A stretch of DNA of 64,000 bases from positions 1,054,001 to 1,118,000 of the forward strand of contig NZ_AUAC01000002.1 in assembly GCF_000428525.1 (NCBI RefSeq), written 5' to 3'. This DNA comes from Hellea balneolensis DSM 19091. GTDB taxonomy: Bacteria; Pseudomonadota; Alphaproteobacteria; Caulobacterales; Maricaulaceae. Shown here piece by piece: positions 10,541 to 19,731 of this stretch (position 1 is its first letter; each line of letters begins with the position of its first letter). A program made the position numbers and the translations under genes. The notes under the pieces were generated by a model that saw nothing but the letters and a program-made list of their open reading frames with translations, was not told where the DNA came from and made no database searches.

Positions 10541-11890
10541 TTATAGGGCGGATGGCACTTTATTTTCTGACGTCGTCCAGAGACGACGGGTCAGCATATA
10601 GGCAAAGGCGCGCAATAATAGCGGCACCCCGGCATAGAATGTAATGAGCGCCAGTCTCTGCGGGCCATCCAATGAAACCTCCGTCGCCGCGATTTCCGGG
10701 GCTGTTTTTTCCAGACCCAATGCGCTCAATATCGGGAATGCAATCATCAGCGGCAGAATAACAGAAAACTTAGACATGGCATTTTTCAGCCCTGTAATGC
10801 CGCCTGCTTGCCCTGCTTTCCCGCTTTGCTGCGTAGCAGAAACGTGATCGGCCAACATTGAAATCGGCATAATCGTTTGGCACGCTGCGCAAATCCCTAA
10901 GCAAAAACTGATGACGACTAAAATAGCTTCATCACCTTCGCTTAATATCAATAACGGCCACCCAAACCCTATGCCAAGGAGTATGGCTAAACGCCAGGCT
11001 TTCAATTTGCCTCTTTTTTTTGAAAATCTATACCAAATTGGAAGGCCGCAAAAAATACCCAAGCCACTGGCCATCCAGGCAATGCCAATGATATCGGGGC
11101 GTTCTAAAATATAGCTGACATATAAAAGACTTAGTGAGCCTGACATCGAGGCCCCTATCATCAATGTGAAAAACACAGCAATTATGCGCCGCACATTTTT
11201 ATCGCGCAATAAGCGGGCATACTGCTCTAAAATAGAAGATTTATCCTGAATTCTACTTTTTGCCTCGGACGGCATGAAGTATGAAAAGAGCGGTAAAATA
11301 ACGAGTGTCGCGATGACGATTGCCGTCACAGAATATCCAAAGGCCTGCTCAAGATTATCATTCCAGATTGCGGGGATAGCTGCACCTGCAATGCCGCCAG
11401 AAACAAAAAAGACTGATTTACTCGCCGCCAGCCGCGTCCGTTCATTTAGGTCATCAGATATTTCGAGCCCCATGGCGGCCAAGGGAATGTCGCTTATTGT
11501 GAATCCTAAAAAATAGAGACATGCTGCGAAGAACAGGTAAGCGAGGCTTGGCGATTCCGGCGGCAAGAACAAGAGATATGTCGCCAAGCAAAAGAGACAT
11601 AAACCGAGCGTAATCCAAGGTTTTCGCGCGCCAAAACGGCTCTGCGTTTTATCTGTGGCAACGCCGATAATCGGATCAGTGATGAAATCAAAAATGCGCC
11701 CCACCGCAAATACTAGCCCCACCACTCCCAAGCCAAGGCCCATATTCAGGCCGTAATAGCTCGGCATGAACATAATGAGGATTGAAAACCCCATCGCCAG
11801 AGGCAGCATGGGCATGCCATAAATGATGACTTGTAACCTAGATAGGTCTTGAGATCGTTGAACAAAACGTTTGTTACTAATAATGTCCAT
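10541..11890 (-). CDS. MFS transporter of the GPH (sugar:cation symporter) family
   Basis: 449 residues with about 12 hydrophobic segments. The region around residues 65-95 carries the family's loop, with GRIFDFITDPIIG followed by DKTQSRFGARKPW, typical of the glycoside-pentoside-hexuronide:cation symporter (MFS_2) family. These inner-membrane proteins bring sugars or related compounds in with Na+ or H+. It is divergent from the LuxR-hydrolase regulator gene, with a 168-bp gap that holds the third operator-like site. This suggests that the regulator senses, or is linked to, the transported compound. The substrate cannot be read from the sequence. Confidence 0.82.
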   Translation of the reverse strand: MDIISNKRFVQRSQDLSRLQVIIYGMPMLPLAMGFSILIMFMPSYYGLNMGLGLGVVGLVFAVGRIFDFITDPIIGVATDKTQSRFGARKPWITLGLCLFCLATYLLFLPPESPSLAYLFFAACLYFLGFTISDIPLAAMGLEISDDLNERTRLAASKSVFFVSGGIAGAAIPAIWNDNLEQAFGYSVTAIVIATLVILPLFSYFMPSEAKSRIQDKSSILEQYARLLRDKNVRRIIAVFFTLMIGASMSGSLSLLYVSYILERPDIIGIAWMASGLGIFCGLPIWYRFSKKRGKLKAWRLAILLGIGFGWPLLILSEGDEAILVVISFCLGICAACQTIMPISMLADHVSATQQSGKAGQAGGITGLKNAMSKFSVILPLMIAFPILSALGLEKTAPEIAATEVSLDGPQRLALITFYAGVPLLLRAFAYMLTRRLWTTSENKVPSAL

Positions 11891-11983
11891 GAAGCCCCCT
11901 CGACTTCACCTATTTACGAGTACTGTCAAAATGTCTAACTTTTATTAGGTTAAACTTGACATTGTCACAGGAAATTGACCCTC

Positions 11984-12003
11984 CATACTTAAATTTGAGG
12001 ATG
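11984..12003. promoter_or_regulatory. Operator-like site 3 between transporter and LuxR-hydrolase genes
   Basis: CATACTTAAATTTGAGGATG resembles the palindromes at 7113-7132 and 10507-10526 (CATACT, AxTTT core, GAG-ATG right arm). It sits in the divergent promoter region, about 56 bp from the regulator start and 94 bp from the transporter start, so it could serve autoregulation and transporter control together. Confidence 0.5.
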
Positions 12004-12058
12004 AAATCACACGTAGGAGACGGTAGAGTGACTCGCGGCGCAAATAATTGGGAACCTA

Positions 12059-13777
12059 ATGACAAAGACGGATAGAAATTTTTCGAATGAGCTTTTTTCG
12101 ATCGCGCTGTCCCCTGACCGTTTTTATGAGTTTGCACATATATTTAATTCTTATCTCGATCTTTCAGAGGGTGACGACGGAATAAGAAGGGCTCTGAAAG
12201 AAGATGATGTCTTAAAAGCCATCGAGGTTGCTGATCTTTTTATCGATAAAGAAACCTCTAAATCCCAGTCCCTTAGACATTCTGTCAATCGTGCGAACCA
12301 TCCAATGGTCGCCCTAGACAGCCACGGACAGGTTTTGGAAATTAATGATATTGCGAAATCAGTCTTCTCTCTGACCAGAGACGACGTCCCATTTCAATAT
12401 AATTTTACCGAAAAAAGTCAAAATGACCTTAAAGCATATCTAAACAAAATTTCGGTCCAACATTTTGAGCCTACGTCAAATTTTATAGACCTGATTGAAC
12501 TAGAACGAGAAAACCCAGAACAAACATATTTTGTTTGCCTGACACCTTGGAAACTGGACGGCAACACGCATTGCCTTTTGATTCAAGCCATCAATATCAG
12601 ATGGCCTGATCATATGACGCCGCTGCTCAAGAAAACGTTTAACCTGACAAATTCAGAGATAGAAGTGTTCCGCCTCATCTCGGATGGTGTTTCTGTAAAT
12701 GACATTGCGAACCGGCGGCAAACCTCAATCACGACTGTCAGAACACAAATTCGAGATATTTACGCCAAGACCAGCACGAATAGTCAGCTTCAATTTATCC
12801 GCCTTGCTGTCAGCCTGGCCTCTCTCACATTTGACGAAAACTCGGTTGGAAAAACTTTAGTTAATGCAGATGGAAATAAAACTTTTGAACCACCTTATCC
12901 AAGAGAAGAGCATTGGCACCTCTTAAAATTACCCGACGGAAGAAAATTGGATTATGCTGTATTCGGTCATCCTAATGGGATACCGTGCCTGTTTTTTCAT
13001 AATGAGTTATTCGGTGATTTATGGCCTACAGAACTAACCCATTATGCGACTCAAAAGGGGCTAAAAATCATTCTACCTGCGCGGCCCTATTACCGTAGAT
13101 CTTCGGGTTACCCCAAAGGCGTCAAGCACCCTACGCAGACAGCTAAAGATTTTTCAGACCTTTTGGAGCATTTAAACATCCCTTCGGCAAAAATATTGTC
13201 CCAAACGCTAGGAGGCATGTTCGCTTTAGAGTTTACGGATCTGTACCCCGAAAAAGTTCAGAGTCTCACCACAATATCCCCCATTCTGCCTTTTGCGACC
13301 CAAGAGCAGCAAAGCAATATGCCGCCTTTGCACAGATTCATTTCAACGCTGATGTTAAGCGCGCCATGGATGGTCGAATTTGTTGCCCGAGCAGGATATG
13401 CCTTTTATCTTCGAGATGGTCCTGAAAAATTCCTAAGGCAAACCTTCGCGAGTGCCCCTGTTGACAAAGCGACGCTTGATAATCCAGCCTATATGAAAAA
13501 CCTATGCCACGGCCTCAAATTTGGCGAACCCAACGCCTACAGACCATATGCCGCGGGCTGGAAACATTTGGTACCAAATTCAGAAGAAAAGATAAGAAAA
13601 ATAAAAGTACCCATGTCTCTTATCATTGGAGAGAAGGATCAAAATACAAGATTTGATCGCGCGAATAGTCTTTTGGAAGCCGGTATTAAATTAAATATTG
13701 TCAGCGCAAAAGACGGCGGAGAACTCCTCATTTTAACGCATCCAAAAGTCATTATTGATACGGTTTTGGAAAATTAA
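12059..13777 (+). CDS. LuxR-type DNA-binding regulator fused to an alpha/beta-hydrolase domain
   Basis: 572 residues in three parts. The N-terminal ~190 residues look PAS-like (NHPMVALDSHGQVLEIND). A GerE/LuxR helix-turn-helix follows at about 194-250 (LTNSEIEVFRLISDGVSVNDIA, then TSITTVRTQIRDIYAK). The C-terminal ~290-572 is an alpha/beta hydrolase (PDGRKLDYAVFGHPNG...). The nucleophile elbow, normally G-x-S-x-G-G, reads S-Q-T383-L-G-G, so the catalytic Ser is Thr; a candidate His remains near the end (LTHPKV). This suggests a hydrolase fold reused, or slowed, as a ligand sensor. It has its own upstream operator-like site and is the obvious candidate to control the RTX, adhesin and transporter genes. 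Domain calls firm; ligand and active state unknown. Confidence 0.85.
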   Translation: MTKTDRNFSNELFSIALSPDRFYEFAHIFNSYLDLSEGDDGIRRALKEDDVLKAIEVADLFIDKETSKSQSLRHSVNRANHPMVALDSHGQVLEINDIAKSVFSLTRDDVPFQYNFTEKSQNDLKAYLNKISVQHFEPTSNFIDLIELERENPEQTYFVCLTPWKLDGNTHCLLIQAINIRWPDHMTPLLKKTFNLTNSEIEVFRLISDGVSVNDIANRRQTSITTVRTQIRDIYAKTSTNSQLQFIRLAVSLASLTFDENSVGKTLVNADGNKTFEPPYPREEHWHLLKLPDGRKLDYAVFGHPNGIPCLFFHNELFGDLWPTELTHYATQKGLKIILPARPYYRRSSGYPKGVKHPTQTAKDFSDLLEHLNIPSAKILSQTLGGMFALEFTDLYPEKVQSLTTISPILPFATQEQQSNMPPLHRFISTLMLSAPWMVEFVARAGYAFYLRDGPEKFLRQTFASAPVDKATLDNPAYMKNLCHGLKFGEPNAYRPYAAGWKHLVPNSEEKIRKIKVPMSLIIGEKDQNTRFDRANSLLEAGIKLNIVSAKDGGELLILTHPKVIIDTVLEN

Positions 13778-13794
13778 ACCTTCGTCTCTCTATA

Positions 13795-15942
13795 CTAAAA
13801 AGCATCTAAAATAGATTGATTTCGATCCATCACAAGCCACCCGTTTCTGACGCTTACATTTTTAAAAGTTGATACTATGTTTTGAGTTGAGTCCAAAGGT
13901 TGTGTATCGATTATCCATTCACCAAATAAATTTAAAACCCCCTCTGATAGGGCAAGTTGTTTAGCGGCTGAATGGAAACCGAGGGGGTCAGGCATTTTTA
14001 TGAGAGGCAACACCTCACCTTGTGATCGACTTTGCCTGGAGGTCTTCAGCGCTACGGAACTTGGATGCACAGAAAACCAAGGGTCTAGCATCAACGGAAT
14101 GGCGGGGATGGCACGCGCCCACTTTTCACAAAACTTTCTAACATCAGATTTGGGCACTGCGTCTGGGATATTTGACGATAGAAAAATCTCAATTTCACTC
14201 GGCAAATATGACTGATGTAAAAACACAAAGTTTCTAAAGTGAACATCTTCAACAAGTTCGGTAAGGCTTGATTTTTCACTATATCTTTCCGCGAGCTCAC
14301 GCCGCAATGTTGGCGACATGTTTTTAACTGAGCCATGCGAAAGCAATACGGGGCGCAATCGAATGCGAGCATCGATTGACACATCTGACACTTTTCCATC
14401 AAGGTTGAATTCACATCTGAGACCCCTGACTAAAAGCGCTGGTTTATCCGCAAATTGTTTGACGGGCGTTATCCTGCCCTGAAAATCTAAGGCAATATCC
14501 GCAAGGTCCCTAATATTTACCATGAAGTCGTCTCCAACTTTCAACCTCTTTATAATATCGGCATCTCGAATAATATGGCGAGCGAAAATTGTAGGGCCAA
14601 CAGCATTGCTGGCTAAACGAACACGCCCTGGAAATTTTCGGTCGAAAGGAAATTCTGGCCAATCAGGTGTCGTTGCATTCCACATGTCAAAGACATCTTC
14701 CTGTGCAGACTCAATCGTGTCATATGGGCGTGGCGGCGGACGAAGTAATTGAGCGTCAGGGGTGAATCCCTCAATAGGTCCACGATCAAACTGACCCTCG
14801 CCACCAGGATGCGGGACAAGACTCTCCAAGCGCAACTTTCCGGCTTTCCAGCTTGTCTTTATCTCTGGGTAAATAGCTTTCGGATTTCCACTTTCCGCAT
14901 GAATATTGTTCCCTGTGCGCTTCTTAAGACGCGTAACATCATAAGTCTGAGCCCCAAAATACTGCACAAGCTTTTCAGGTAAAATATTTTCCAAGACAGT
15001 AGCCAGAGCCTCTAACCCATCATTTAAAAATGGATCAATGACGTTAGCCACCGCCTCTGCAACATCCTCTTCAACTTGCCGTTTGGCATACCTGGGCACC
15101 TCAGAAAAATCATAAGGCATTGCCAGAGCTTCTCTGGGGTTAAGCTCTAAGGCTAGCTTTAAGGCGCGACCCCTTAAGACAGAATGATCAAATGGACGAG
15201 ATGATCTTGTGGCAACTGGCTGACTAATATCTGTCAATACTTTAAGTCTCAGCTTTTCAATCGGAACTGGCGCAACATTCCAACCTCGGTCAACTAAAAG
15301 TATATTGGGGAAATAAATCTGTGCGAAATGAAAGCGCAGGCCAAAACGCTTAGTTCTTTTTATTACGTCTTTAGGGTTTATCGACAATGCAACGCGAGCT
15401 GAACCGATTTCAAGCTCCTCCTCAGGCGCAGAAATATTAAACCCTTCAAACCTAAATCCTAACAACGCATCAAAAAATTCATGCAGGCCGAGCGCGATAG
15501 GTACAATCGCACTATTAAGGATTTGCATGAGGTCATTACCAATGTCCCCTTGCGAACTTGTGCGGGCGGCAAGTTGATTTAACTCTTCTCGACTAAGATT
15601 AAACAGGTTTATCAATTCGTCGATGGCTTCACTTGCCAATTCATGATGGATATTTGCTGGTCGGCTATCCAATATTAGCGCGCGAACTCCGCTATGGTTT
15701 ATAATTATGCTTGCTAAGCTTCGCCGGTCAGATGGCAACCTTAATATCTCCAACCAAGTTTGGTTTTCAGTAATTTCAAATGTCAAGATTCCGTTGGATA
15801 TTTCGGACTGGTTTTCATTCACGATATATTGATATATATTACGCAGAATTCTTGCAGCTACAGTAACATAATCTCCAAAATTATTCTCAGCGACATAAGC
15901 TGGAATAGCGTGAACGTTTTTCAGTTTCTTATCTTTACTCAT
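13795..15942 (-). CDS. Uncharacterised 715-residue protein
   Basis: I do not recognise this protein. It is soluble (no signal peptide, no membrane segment) and of mixed alpha/beta character. It has Pro-rich stretches around residues 350-400 (LLRPPPRPYDTIE) and a Ser-Arg-rich segment near the C-terminus (ALKTSRQSRSQGE). The start ATG at 15942 has a GGGAAG upstream, and a perfect 8-bp-arm palindrome lies directly in front of it. It converges on the regulator gene (stop codons 18 bp apart), so it is not part of the same operon. It sits between the adhesion module and the broken integrase, so it may be separate cargo, for example a defence gene. Confidence 0.6.
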   Translation of the reverse strand: MSKDKKLKNVHAIPAYVAENNFGDYVTVAARILRNIYQYIVNENQSEISNGILTFEITENQTWLEILRLPSDRRSLASIIINHSGVRALILDSRPANIHHELASEAIDELINLFNLSREELNQLAARTSSQGDIGNDLMQILNSAIVPIALGLHEFFDALLGFRFEGFNISAPEEELEIGSARVALSINPKDVIKRTKRFGLRFHFAQIYFPNILLVDRGWNVAPVPIEKLRLKVLTDISQPVATRSSRPFDHSVLRGRALKLALELNPREALAMPYDFSEVPRYAKRQVEEDVAEAVANVIDPFLNDGLEALATVLENILPEKLVQYFGAQTYDVTRLKKRTGNNIHAESGNPKAIYPEIKTSWKAGKLRLESLVPHPGGEGQFDRGPIEGFTPDAQLLRPPPRPYDTIESAQEDVFDMWNATTPDWPEFPFDRKFPGRVRLASNAVGPTIFARHIIRDADIIKRLKVGDDFMVNIRDLADIALDFQGRITPVKQFADKPALLVRGLRCEFNLDGKVSDVSIDARIRLRPVLLSHGSVKNMSPTLRRELAERYSEKSSLTELVEDVHFRNFVFLHQSYLPSEIEIFLSSNIPDAVPKSDVRKFCEKWARAIPAIPLMLDPWFSVHPSSVALKTSRQSRSQGEVLPLIKMPDPLGFHSAAKQLALSEGVLNLFGEWIIDTQPLDSTQNIVSTFKNVSVRNGWLVMDRNQSILDAF

Positions 15943-15952
15943 GACGCGCTTC

Positions 15953-15970
15953 CCATCTTATTTAAGATGG
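15953..15970. promoter_or_regulatory. Perfect palindrome just upstream of the 715-residue gene
   Basis: CCATCTTA and TAAGATGG flank a TT spacer (8-bp perfect arms), ending 10 bp from the ATG at 15942 and touching the ribosome-binding region. It could be a repressor operator or a hairpin that limits translation. Confidence 0.4.
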
Positions 15971-16148
15971 TGCCATTTCTAAATCCCTATGCCAAGGTAA
16001 GAGTAACTCCCCAATATCTCATATTACTGTTAGCCCCATAAACGACTCTAAATCAATTTAACGAATTCACTCGGTAAGCTTCAAACTAAGCTGCATTTTA
16101 TCCCTTCAGTTAAACTCACCGTCCAATCCCTCTCGTCCGCCCTTTATC

Positions 16149-16439
16149 TCAATCAATACTGCCGCCGCTAAGCTCACGACCTTTGATGCGCTTGCCCCAC
16201 TTTTGCGCGTAATGGCTCTCCTACGGGACGAGGTAGAAAGCGCGTTGCGTCTCAATCATCGCGTGGGGGCCGTGAGGGAGTTCGTATTTCTGCGCGACTG
16301 TGCCTTCAATCAATCGCCACGTCTGCGCTGCAACATGCGCCTTGCCCGTCATGCCCTCAAGCTTTTCGGCGGAGGCATTGAACCCTTCCGTTTCTAAGGC
16401 TTTCATATAGCCGCGTTGGAAGGGGTCGGACAGGCTCGA
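16149..16439 (-). pseudogene. Fragment of an unrecognised protein gene with an internal stop
   Basis: The minus strand reads in one frame from about 16439 (SSLSDPFQRGYMKALETEGF...) to a TAG at 16221-16223, then continues in the same frame (ESHYAQKWGKRIKGRELSGG) to TGA at 16149. The amino-acid composition is protein-like on both sides of the stop, so this is probably a decayed gene tail. I cannot name the family. The bases on either side (15971-16148 and 16440-16652) show no gene I can support; a short plus-strand frame at 16416-16646 has no sign of being real. Confidence 0.4.
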
Positions 16440-16652
16440 AGGTGTGGACCTATGTTGGCACTGCAGGCGCTCATAAAAGAGCTACAAGCATACATGCAGG
16501 TAACGCGTAGGGAAAAATATTTTAATACTGTAATTAAGGGCTTCAGCAATATTAGCGAAGAATATCTGAAAGCCTTTCAAGCAGAATCGGGCGATTTTCC
16601 AAAACCGGCAGATTACCAGCATCAACTGAGCAAATTTGATAAATAGTTAACA

Positions 16653-17923
16653 TTACGCAAAATCATTGAAAGGAAAGGTCTTTTTAAGCTTCTGAGTTAC
16701 GGGATGCACAATCTTCATCATCTCATCTCTGCGGTATTTCAGCGAGCCTCCATCGCGATATTCAGGGCGGGGGTTGCGGTGTCCCATAAGGGTGCAGCGT
16801 AGCCCCCAATCAAGACCGCCCTCCAGCATACGCTTTTCAAAACTGTTTCTGAAACTGTAAATTCGGTGGCTCGTTGTCGGCAAAAGCTCTATGACTTTAA
16901 AACCTTTAAGGAGCGTTTGGGACAGAAGATAGCCTCTGTCTTGATAGTGCGGGAAGCCATTTGGCGCGCATTTCATTGCTTCAAGCGATACCCCTATAAG
17001 CGGAATTTCGCGCACCGACGCTGTCGATTTTAACGGCTGCTTGGAGCTTGATCTGATACGGATATAGGGAATTTCATCGTCTAAACGGATGTTCTCAGGC
17101 TCGATATTGGCAAAGTCGTTCGGTCTGCATCCTGTTTCTATCATGGCCAAACAAAGCAAAGCTGCCTCTCGGTTTAGGCCTTTGAACATATTAGACGCGA
17201 GAATTTTAGACCTAACCCAATCATCACTAAATGGCTGCACTTGCTGTAGCTTTGGCGAGGCAAAGCGTAAATTGAGAAATGGGTTTTGGCGGTTCTCATC
17301 CCCGATATGTTCAAAATATCGGCGATATAATTTGCGCAAGTTGCCCAAGTCTCGATTAGCACTGCTCCCGCTCATAGGCTTTTGGTCGCCCTTGGGCTGA
17401 ACGCGGTCTGCCCAATAGCGGTAAACATTTCGAGCCTCATCGCGGCCTAGCTAATATAACTCCATTGAGCTTGATGAAGCTTGCAACGGTACGGCGTTTG
17501 ACTTTGGAATAATTCTTGAGCCATTCATGTGATTTGCCTATCTGCTCCTCCAGAGCAATCTCACTTAAATATAGCTCTAAGGCTTGGCTTATTTTTCCCT
17601 TTGGAGCTTTGGTGATAGAAGGACATGAATTGGGTCAAGCGCTATCATGCGTTCCATAATCTTTTCACCGTTCAATTTGGTCACGATTACCGAGACGGAT
17701 ATCTATCACGGCGTTGCCGCGCGACTTTCCGGCTATCCGATTCAAGAGTTCGGTAAATCAGAACACGCTTATCTATATGGCGAGCCGCTTTTGAGACGCG
17801 GCGCATATAATACCATATGTCATTGCGTAGTTTTAGATACTGATCTGGACGCTGAACCGACCTCATATAGCCATCTCCTGCCAAGGCTTTATCTGCCCAA
17901 TTGTAAGGCAAGACGTTAGGCAA
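16653..17923 (-). pseudogene. Broken tyrosine integrase of element D
   Basis: The C-terminal catalytic half is intact in one frame (16653-17375): Arg in TGCRPNDF, H-x-x-R in TSHRIYSFRNSF, LMGHRN, and the nucleophile Tyr in RPEYRDGG. The core-binding half continues upstream in other frames: ISQALELYLSEIALEEQ... and GRDEARNVYRYWADRVQ around 17380-17600, and the N-terminal arm domain at 17687-17923. So the gene has at least two frameshifts or stops. The full span (~1.27 kb) equals a complete integrase and its motifs match the intact integrase at 61175. It lies with its start facing the tRNA-end repeat at 18012, as expected for the integrase of the segment 174-18011. Confidence 0.85.
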
Positions 17924-18011
17924 ATCGCGCGACTTTTCGTATGGAAAGTAAAGGAAAGAGGGGTTTTCCGAGACTTTTCAAAGGCTTACGCTCTTTGCAA
18001 TGTCAGGAATG

Positions 18012-18143
18012 TGGTGCGGCTGAGAGGCTAGGATGTTTATTCCTTCTCACCTGTCCTATACCGTAAATATCTATATAAATCAATGGAATAGTTATCATCC
18101 AGTTTTAAAATCATGCATAAATTGTACTCACTTTTGTACTCAC
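18012..18143. repeat. Internal attachment site with integrase arm sites (left end of element C)
   Basis: TGGTGCGGCTGAGAG (18012-18026) copies the tRNA-Leu 3' end. To its right lies an AAATATCTATATAAATCAAT block (from about 18067), then two direct copies of TGTACTCAC (18123-18131 and 18135-18143) separated by TTT. The same arrangement follows the repeats at 24246 and 32504, and the arm pair also occurs between the intact integrase and the tRNA. This is what an attachment junction with arm-type integrase binding sites should look like. Confidence 0.75.
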
Positions 18144-18190
18144 ATTTTAGAAACGGAAATTAGCTTCTTGCCTGCTTTGTCTTAGCCCTA

Positions 18191-19426
18191 TCAACTCCGT
18201 TTCATTGTCATGAGCGGGTCTAGCATCCATTGCATGAGGGTGCGACGGTCTGTGATGAGGTCACCTTGTAGGGTCATGCCTGCTTTAAGGTCGACTTCAT
18301 TGCCATATGCTGAGACGGTTTGTTTGTTGAGGTCAACAACAACGCGGTAGACGGCTTGTTCATAGGGGATAGGGGCGTCGAGTTCTCCGGGACGGTAAGG
18401 CGTTGCTGATATCTCTTTGATTATGCCGTGCTGGACGCCAAACTTTTGATATGGGAATGCATCTACGAGTAGGTTCACATCTTGGCCTGCTTTTAGGAAG
18501 CCAGCTGAGCGTGTTGGAGCTAGAAGTGTAGCTTGTAAGCCGGAACCTTCAGGAATAATCATCACAAGCGGAGCATTTGGCGGTACGGTTTGCCCTGCCA
18601 TGCCCTGCAAGGCTGTTACTGTTCCTGCAATGGGACTGCGTACCATATAGCTTGAAGAAGCTTCAAGGCTGGCACGGCTTTCCTCTAATTGACTAATTTG
18701 TACTCGGGTTTGTGAGAGTTCTCGGTCTTCATTGGCTTTAAGGCCTGAAATAGCAAAGCGGACTTCAGAGAGCGTGCCTTCACGCGATACGATTTGCTGA
18801 TCAATGCTTTCCAGTGCGAGACGCTGATTAATATCATTAGAGCGAGCATTATCCAGCTCAAGTTGTGAGGTGACTTCTTGAGCCGTTAAGCGTTCTATCT
18901 TTTCAAATTGAGCGGCAGCTAGTTCAACCGCTTGATTTTGTAATACTCGACGCCTCAATAAGCCGTCTAGTTCACGCTCATAATTCAAGGCTTGTGAGGT
19001 TAGGCGGGCTCTATCTCCAGCAAAGCGCTTTTGTGTATTTATTAACTGCTCGCGAAGCTCAGAGAGACGAACGTCTGTGCTTTCAAGACGGCGCTCACCA
19101 ATAAAGCCGCCCTCAGTTTCAACATCCACACGGCTTTCAAACAGCGGGGCACCTGCTTCGACATAATCGCCTTCATTGACGAAGACTTGTGTCAGGCGAC
19201 CGCCCTGATCCGCTCGTATAATCGATAGGCCATTGGCAGGGGCTAGATAACCCACAACGGTTTCTTTGCGTTTATATTCACCGTTTAGAAGGAAGCCAAC
19301 CAAGCCAAGGGTGACAGCGAAGAATACAACCGTCATGATTAAAAAGCCAACAGGCTGTACAAGGATAACCTCGCCATGCAGTTTACGGCGTTTGTATTCT
19401 AAGGCTTCTTTACGAAAGAGTGACAT
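18191..19426 (-). CDS. HlyD/CvaA-type membrane fusion protein of a peptide exporter
   Basis: 411 residues: a short cytoplasmic N-terminus, one membrane segment at about 26-48 (VGFLIMTVVFFAVTLGLVGFLL), a lipoyl-like half (GRLTQVFVNEGDYVEAGAPLF), a long coiled-coil hairpin (about 110-260), the second lipoyl half (MVRSPIAGTVTALQGMAGQTV) and a beta-barrel end. This periplasmic adaptor joins an inner-membrane ABC exporter to an outer-membrane channel. It is last in a minus-strand run after two GG-leader peptide genes, and the matching C39-peptidase ABC transporter is divergent at 21938. It is closer to bacteriocin-export adaptors than to RTX ones by context. Confidence 0.88.
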   Translation of the reverse strand: MSLFRKEALEYKRRKLHGEVILVQPVGFLIMTVVFFAVTLGLVGFLLNGEYKRKETVVGYLAPANGLSIIRADQGGRLTQVFVNEGDYVEAGAPLFESRVDVETEGGFIGERRLESTDVRLSELREQLINTQKRFAGDRARLTSQALNYERELDGLLRRRVLQNQAVELAAAQFEKIERLTAQEVTSQLELDNARSNDINQRLALESIDQQIVSREGTLSEVRFAISGLKANEDRELSQTRVQISQLEESRASLEASSSYMVRSPIAGTVTALQGMAGQTVPPNAPLVMIIPEGSGLQATLLAPTRSAGFLKAGQDVNLLVDAFPYQKFGVQHGIIKEISATPYRPGELDAPIPYEQAVYRVVVDLNKQTVSAYGNEVDLKAGMTLQGDLITDRRTLMQWMLDPLMTMKRS

Positions 19427-19435
19427 AAATTTAGC

Positions 19436-19723
19436 TTAACTAGTAAAAAAGGCGTTAATAAGAAATATGAAACAAGCCAAGTAGAAAAATATAGATAGGA
19501 GGTATTTGAGAGGCTTATTTTTGCATACTCGTGTAATATATAAGTAGAAAAGTGTGAATACGATACCAGAAATCAGTATGTTCCAAATTAAAAAAATAGC
19601 GTTGGAAAAGCCCTCATCTTTAAAAAATTCATCTCTGTAAATAGAATAAATACATAACAGAATTAGTAAAGACGAAAAAATATCCCTGAAAAGAAAATCA
19701 TTTCTTCTAAATGTAAGCTTCAT
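19436..19723 (-). CDS. Small membrane protein, possible immunity protein
   Basis: 95 residues with three hydrophobic segments (about 13-28, 42-64, 73-93) and basic loops (TRVCKNKPLKY). It lies 9 bp from the HlyD gene and 8 bp from the lipoprotein gene, so it is surely in the same operon. In microcin/bacteriocin clusters the immunity protein is often a small polytopic membrane protein, so that is my best guess. No family is recognised. Confidence 0.65.
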   Translation of the reverse strand: MKLTFRRNDFLFRDIFSSLLILLCIYSIYRDEFFKDEGFSNAIFLIWNILISGIVFTLFYLYITRVCKNKPLKYLLSIFFYLACFIFLINAFFTS

Positions 19724-19731
19724 ATCTATCT

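Larger units (their letters stand above)
174..18011. mobile_element. Element D: adhesion/regulation cargo with a broken integrase
   Basis: This segment is bounded by tRNA-Leu 3'-end copies at 174 and 18012. It carries the RTX, adhesin, transporter, LuxR-hydrolase and 715-residue genes and ends in the broken integrase at the tRNA-facing side. It can no longer move by itself. Confidence 0.6.

Noticed and set aside
18191-19426. HlyD gene as exporter part for the RTX protein
   Set aside because: The exporter next to it has a full C39 peptidase and two GG-leader substrates; RTX proteins use exporters without that cleavage. The two also lie in different elements.
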